A stretch of 64,000 bases of DNA, from contig JAINUG010000087.1 of assembly GCA_029706075.1 (NCBI GenBank), forward strand, positions 2,728,001-2,792,000. The letters run 5' to 3'. Shown here piece after piece: positions 59,175 to 64,000 of the stretch. Every line of letters starts with the position of its first letter. Positions within the stretch are counted from its first letter, which is position 1. Made by a program: the position numbers and the translations under genes. Source of the DNA: Aldrovandia affinis (Eukaryota > Chordata > Actinopteri > Notacanthiformes > Halosauridae). A model generated the notes under the pieces. It made no database searches. It was not told where the DNA came from and saw nothing but the letters and a program-made list of their open reading frames with translations.

Positions 59175-61640
59175 GTCAGAGCTGCTGTTTCCTTCACTGC
59201 TACTCTTAATGTCTATACCGTCTGGGGTGAAACGGGATGCCAGACAAAACGTCTTCCTGTGTCTTCATTGAAACTCCATACTGCCTTCTCTCACTCCAGA
59301 CCTTGTAGTCCACTTGCTTGTATGGAAGCTTCTTGCTGACTGAACCACCTTTTGGAGATGGAAGTACGATTTTCATGCTCTGATGCACTAATAAGTAGCT
59401 AATTACTCATGGTTTTATGGGGTAGGGAATCCTCCTACTCGATAAGACATCTTTCAGGAGAGTTTGGCACCAGAGGGTTGTCAGGAGACCGCTCCCTGTG
59501 AAGGCAATGACTGCAGATCAGTAGATGTGTCTCATCTCTCAGGCAATGCTGTTCATCACTGGTTGCGATGGCCTGAATTGTAATGCTGAATGCTAATTGA
59601 ATTTGTAGAGACTGGCTATTGTGTACACAGGGAGTTGCGTCCGGTGGGCAGGCTTGCTCTTTTGGACAGATCTGCCTATGGCACATGCAGGCAGCATATG
59701 TTGCCCTTCTGAACACACAGCACAGCAGAGGGAGAAGGGCTGGCGCCTGAAAAGAGTCAAGCGCTGAGCCCTGGCCCATTCTATTGACCTGAACGGACAT
59801 AATCCAGAGCCTTCTCCCCTGAATGTGGAATCGAACAGGACAAACCTTGTGATGTATCTAATTAGAGGGTGATCTACCTAGAGTTGGAAGGGTTGTTTTT
59901 GTAAATAGAACATTTATTTTGCTAAAACTAAACTCCCGTCTCATCATTGAAATTCTCTAACATAATGTGAAGAAAATAATTCTACCACAGTGGGACATCG
60001 TGAGAACGTTGTGCATATATGGAATATTCAGATACGTGCGTCAACCAAGCCCCCAAAAAAGGCACAATTTCTGCCTTTTCATGAGCTGTCACTGTCTGGA
60101 ATACTGTGTACACAGCCTACTGCTTTGCAGAGTTCAGTAGTAATTCTTGGAAGCATTCAGACAAAAGCTGGCAGGGAAAAACAACCGAATAGATTCTGAG
60201 CATTCACGAGCGAAGAAACCAACCTCCGCCTTGTCTGGGTCCCTTGCCCTGTCCTGATTTGCCCTGCGACTCCAAGCCCGTGGTTCATTCCTTTAACAGA
60301 GACTTTGCACTCCGATGGAAGCGTTGGGCCAGATTAACTTTTATCAGGGCGCGACGGTGACGTCTGCTTTGACGCCGAACAAGCCCAGACAGGCCCTTCA
60401 CCACAAAGAGGGACCGGAGTGCTGCTGAACCCGTCCGCCCTCAGCAATCGAAGCCTCTGTCTGCCACACGTCCCTGTCGCTCCTCATGGTCAACAGGACG
60501 AAAGGGGCTTGACAAGCCTCCCCTCCCAATAGGCACGGAATGTGTTGAAACGGGCGGACGCGAACACAAACCAACCTCAGGTCTGCCAGTCTGCCAGGTC
60601 TGCCAGTACGATCACCCTGGGAACGAAAGGGGCGGCCCGTGTGGAGTAATATCCGTCGCCGGCGCTGGCCCCCGGTCACGGTAGGCACGCGGAGGCGTCC
60701 CTCGCTGGTTACGGGCGGGCACACACCAAGCCAGGCAGATTAGACGGCAATCTGCCCCCGTTTCGCACTCCGCAGCGGGCAGCATGCCTCAGCTTTGATG
60801 TTGCTGGCACAGTAAAAGTCCTGTCGCTGCTGACGGGCTGATTTAGATCGATGGCTCCGGGGGGCTGGAGGTTGGTTTGGGGTTGGGGGGGCGGAGCTTA
60901 ACGAGAGCTGCCGTCTCCTTTCCCGGGCTCGCGGAAGGGGGCGGGCCGTGCCTCACCATAAATTGCAGGGAGCGGGCAGCTCCGGGTTCCCAGCATGCCT
61001 TTAATTCACAGAGATCGTGCTGGGTGCCGGAACGTGCTCAAAGACGGACAGCCAGCCATCCCGCAGGGGGACGGAACACTACAGCCGACTCGCCCCCGCG
61101 AGCTCATTTGCATGCCGAAGCCTTTGTGGAATATTAATGAGCAGATTATTGCCTGGCGTCCGCAGGGTGAAGGCTTCGGAAAGTGGCCAGTGAAGGGCCC
61201 CTGCAATGCCCGATAGAGCTCTTCCATATAATGCACACCTGTATTCGGCAACTGTCTGGTTTGGATCCACGCTTGAAAAAGTGGTATAAAGTAAATACTG
61301 AAAAATGGAGCACTCTGACGTAATGCGATGGGAGTGACACTTCAGGTCTAGTGCCGTAGGTCTTTTATACACCCCCAATCATTTTAGCAGTAGCTTTTTG
61401 ACCTGTCATCTGTCATCACAGAGATAGAGGGAGAGAAAGAGAGAGGGTTAACAGAATCACTGAATCCCTCAGCAAATTGAAGCGATTTTCCCCCCATTGT
61501 TCGCCTTGGCTTTCAGTTCCTTTCAGTGTTCACATTCAATTACCTACTGCTACATTCATCTCTTACCCTGTGTACAATCTGTGTTACCCATGTTTCAAAC
61601 ACAGCAAATTCTGGCAGCCACTCTGCTGGGCACAAGACAA
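59175..61640 (+). other. Probable intron 2 of the ADAM-like gene, GC-rich in part
   Basis: 60230-61210 is GC-rich and lacks recognisable repeats. No coding exon can be supported. It includes the POU/SOX motif cluster below. Confidence 0.4.
61085..61165 (+). promoter_or_regulatory. Octamer/SOX/homeodomain motif cluster, possible intronic enhancer
   Basis: A perfect octamer ATTTGCAT (61106-61113) is followed 8 bases later by CTTTGT (SOX-type) and then ATTAATGAG and GATTATTG (TAAT/ATTA cores) within about 50 bp, in a GC-rich, repeat-free setting. Confidence 0.3.
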
Positions 61641-61649
61641 TGTGTGCAC

Positions 61650-61792
61650 GTCGGTGTGTGTGTGCGTGTGTGTGTTTGCTCTAGTGTGTGTGTGTGTGTG
61701 CATGTGCGTGTGTTTGCTGGAGAGTGTGTGTGTGTGTGTGTGTTTGATGGAGTGTGTGCGTGTGTGTGTGTGTGTTTTTCAGTGTGTGGGTG
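61650..61792. repeat. (GT)n-rich tract with interruptions
   Basis: Runs of TG repeats separated by TTTGCTGGAGAG-type spacers. Cys/Val frames are artefacts. Confidence 0.9.
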
Positions 61793-62136
61793 TACATGTT
61801 TGCCTTACTTTTGGATCACAGCCATCTGTTATTCCAGCAATGAGACTTTGGGTCCTCCTCAGTGCATTTGTCCTTGAGATTGAGCGGTAGTTCCGGAGGG
61901 AGCTGAAAGTGGCAATTGAAAGGCTTCCTCGTCCCCTGCAGCATGTGTAGTGGGATGCAGTGTGCCTGCTTCTCTGAGTCCTCTTCCAACATGACACTTA
62001 ACTAATCCAGCATGCCCTGCTTCTGACGAGCTCCAGGAAAGAGATTAGAGTGCTTGAGAAATACAGCACGGAGGCTAAAGGGCCCATGAAATAGCTGTTA
62101 TTAATATTAATAATCATACTGGTACAGAGAGAGGAA

Positions 62137-62167
<31 letters not shown>

Positions 62168-62365
62168 ACAGGATAGACATACTTAGAGGAAGTATGTGTG
62201 TGACAGGAGATAATTAATTAGAGGAATTGTGTATGACAAGAGTGATGTACTTAGAGGAAGTGTGTGTGTGTGTGTGTGTGTGTGTGGCAGGAGAGATTTA
62301 ATTAGAGGAATTGTGTGTGACAGGAGATAAATACTTAGAGGAAGTGTGTGTACGACAGGAGAGAC
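62137..62365. repeat. Imperfect tandem repeat containing (GT)n
   Basis: Units of TTAGAGGAAGTGTGTGTGTG plus a TGACAGGAGAGA-type sequence recur about six times (62140, 62190, 62220, 62255, 62300, 62340) with variable (GT)n length. Confidence 0.75.
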
Positions 62366-62399
62366 TTACTAAGAGTTACTGAAACACTTTAGTTTTTAC

Positions 62400-64000
62400 A
62401 TCTACCATTAGATAGTTAGATAGCATTGCCAAAATCTCTTTCTAACAAGTCAACTTAAATAGCTTTAATGGAAATCATGTCTTTTTACTGTCTGCAGACG
62501 ATAATACAAACACCCAGAGCATGATATTTAATACACTGCTTGACAAGAGAGAACTCTATAGATGGAAGAAACCTGCTCCTGTGTTATATAAAAATATGTA
62601 CATGTACATCAGCATTTATGTTCTTGGCTGTTCGTTGTTATCATTAAGATTTCAAAATCATGTGTGGGGACTGGTCCTCTGTCGGTTGATTCATTTGGTT
62701 TGTCAGTATGATTTTCCTCTCTTTTAAACGTAATCTTGAAAGAGCATGTGCACAGCCATTTCTGTGCTTCCCTTACCTCAATCTCCCATACTTCTTTCTC
62801 ACGGTATATGATGCTATGAGATGTTGACGAAATGCTTGAAGACCAATTTTGCTGAACAAGACAGAATATTAAAGAGGTTTTGATTTATAATAAAATAAAA
62901 TAAAAATCTATCTATATTTCATATAGATTTCTACCACAACAAACATAAGAAAAAACATATGGGTTTACTTAAGTGCAGTGACTTAAGTAAAGAGTGGACA
63001 ATGAATCGGCTAGCTAACTATAATATGTCTGTTATTGGAGAATAGGGGAAATGGGTTTTCCTTTGCAAACATTTCCAATGATCGCATGGCAGGCAGATAG
63101 TTACAGGGCGACTGCTGAGGGTGTTGTGGGAAGCAATGGAATGCTTATCCCAGCAAAACTGACCTAAACGTATGGAAACCCTATAAGAGGAACAGATGCA
63201 GCAGGAAACCTGGATTATATATTGTCTCCCTCCACACTACCAGTGCAAGGTCATGGCCGTGCTTTTCATGTGCGAGGGCCTGGAAAGGCTGCCTAGTCAA
63301 ACTCAAGGGCAGAACAGCTGAAGAAAAGTAGCTTTGGAGTGTAACTGTCAGACCCCTGGTTTCCCTCTCTCACCCCTCGCCCCTCCCCCCCCACCCTTTC
63401 CAATCTCTCATCTGTGTCTGGTTACAGCACAAGGGCACAGGGAGCGGGGAGGGGGGTTGCTGAAACCGAACTAAAACACATGGGCACGCCTCGCCACAAC
63501 CTTCAGCCCTTTGGCCTACTTCCTGTCTCACCTCAGCACTAGGGTCAAGCACCGCTTGTGTGCCCTGTCCCTCAGGGTCCCTGGTTGCCAGAGGAAGCCT
63601 CTGTGCATGGCATTGGGTAGTGCATCAAGGAAAAAGAATTGTTGAAAAAGGCTGCGCCGAATAAAATGTCAGTGACGGTGCGAGTCCGAGACAATTGATT
63701 ACATAAATGGAAATAGGCCTACTTAAATAAGTCATGACCTCCACACCTTCAGGTTGTAATTTCTATAGCAGAAGACAGTGAATGATCATAAGAGAGCTTC
63801 TGAGATATATACTGGTGTGATCTTCTGAAGAATGTTGTGGCAGGTTGGTTTGCATTTCTAAAATAGAAATGAGAGTTTGACGAAAGTTCTTCACATGCTG
63901 GAAGTCTGTTGATGACTAAAAAGCACTCAGAGAAAAGTGTTCCAAGAATCCTGACGTCCTGTGCTGCTGATTATAGTGTTTGAGCGAGGAACTGTGGGCC
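62400..64000. other. Distal part of the window, no supported gene
   Basis: AT-rich to 63050, then mixed composition. No exon of the ADAM-like gene could be recognised here, and no transposon ends were seen. Confidence 0.4.

Noticed and set aside
61477..61890. Cys/Val-rich frame as a small secreted protein
   Set aside because: Most of it is translated (GT)n repeat.

Overview
The window reads as teleost fish genomic DNA. Genes are split into small exons with GT-AG introns and most of the sequence is non-coding. The repeats are typical of ray-finned fish: Tc1/mariner and IS630-like elements, hAT elements, L2-type LINE tails, several tRNA-derived SINE families and long (GA)n/(CA)n arrays. No species is claimed. 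Only three real protein-coding loci can be supported, and no operon logic applies.

Layout. 164-838 (minus) is an intact single-coding-exon NAT8/camello-type N-acetyltransferase. A splice acceptor sits just upstream of its ATG, and a candidate promoter with first exon lies near 4.43-4.48 kb. 6.58-12.3 kb is a repeat-rich interval. A Tc1 derivative (6869-10218) is interrupted by a ~3 kb dead IS630-like transposon, followed by a (GA)n array, SINEs and a 518-bp MITE. 12.3-18.7 kb (plus) holds a complete six-exon type II C-type lectin of 234 residues. Its 4.5 kb first intron carries a 5'-truncated LINE with a clear target-site duplication. At 20.15-21.46 kb a second copy of the lectin 5' flank follows the gene, and a 69-bp segment from near the lectin 3' end also occurs at 6.58 kb. 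Together these look like debris of a former tandem lectin array.

29.6 kb to the end is the 5' part of a large plus-strand gene. Exon 1 (29789-29918) has a signal-anchor-like start. Exon 2 (59095-59174) matches it in phase and resembles the start of the prodomain of meltrin-type ADAM metalloproteases (ADAM19/ADAM33). The ~29 kb first intron holds SINEs, internally deleted Tc1 elements, two hAT remnants, a degraded full-length Tc1, a ~42-copy 37-bp minisatellite, GC-rich islands and candidate CTCF or homeodomain sites. 59.2-64 kb would be intron 2, with one GC-rich block bearing POU/SOX-like motifs and several (GT)n tracts.

The loci do not form a pathway. One is an ER/Golgi-type acetyltransferase, one an immune-type lectin receptor and one a cell-surface metalloprotease. 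The most interesting points are the lectin's ITAM/ITIM-like tail combined with an atypical sugar-binding site and a missing conserved cysteine, the duplicated lectin flanks, the nested transposons, and the structured minisatellite. No clearly new defence or mobile system was found.
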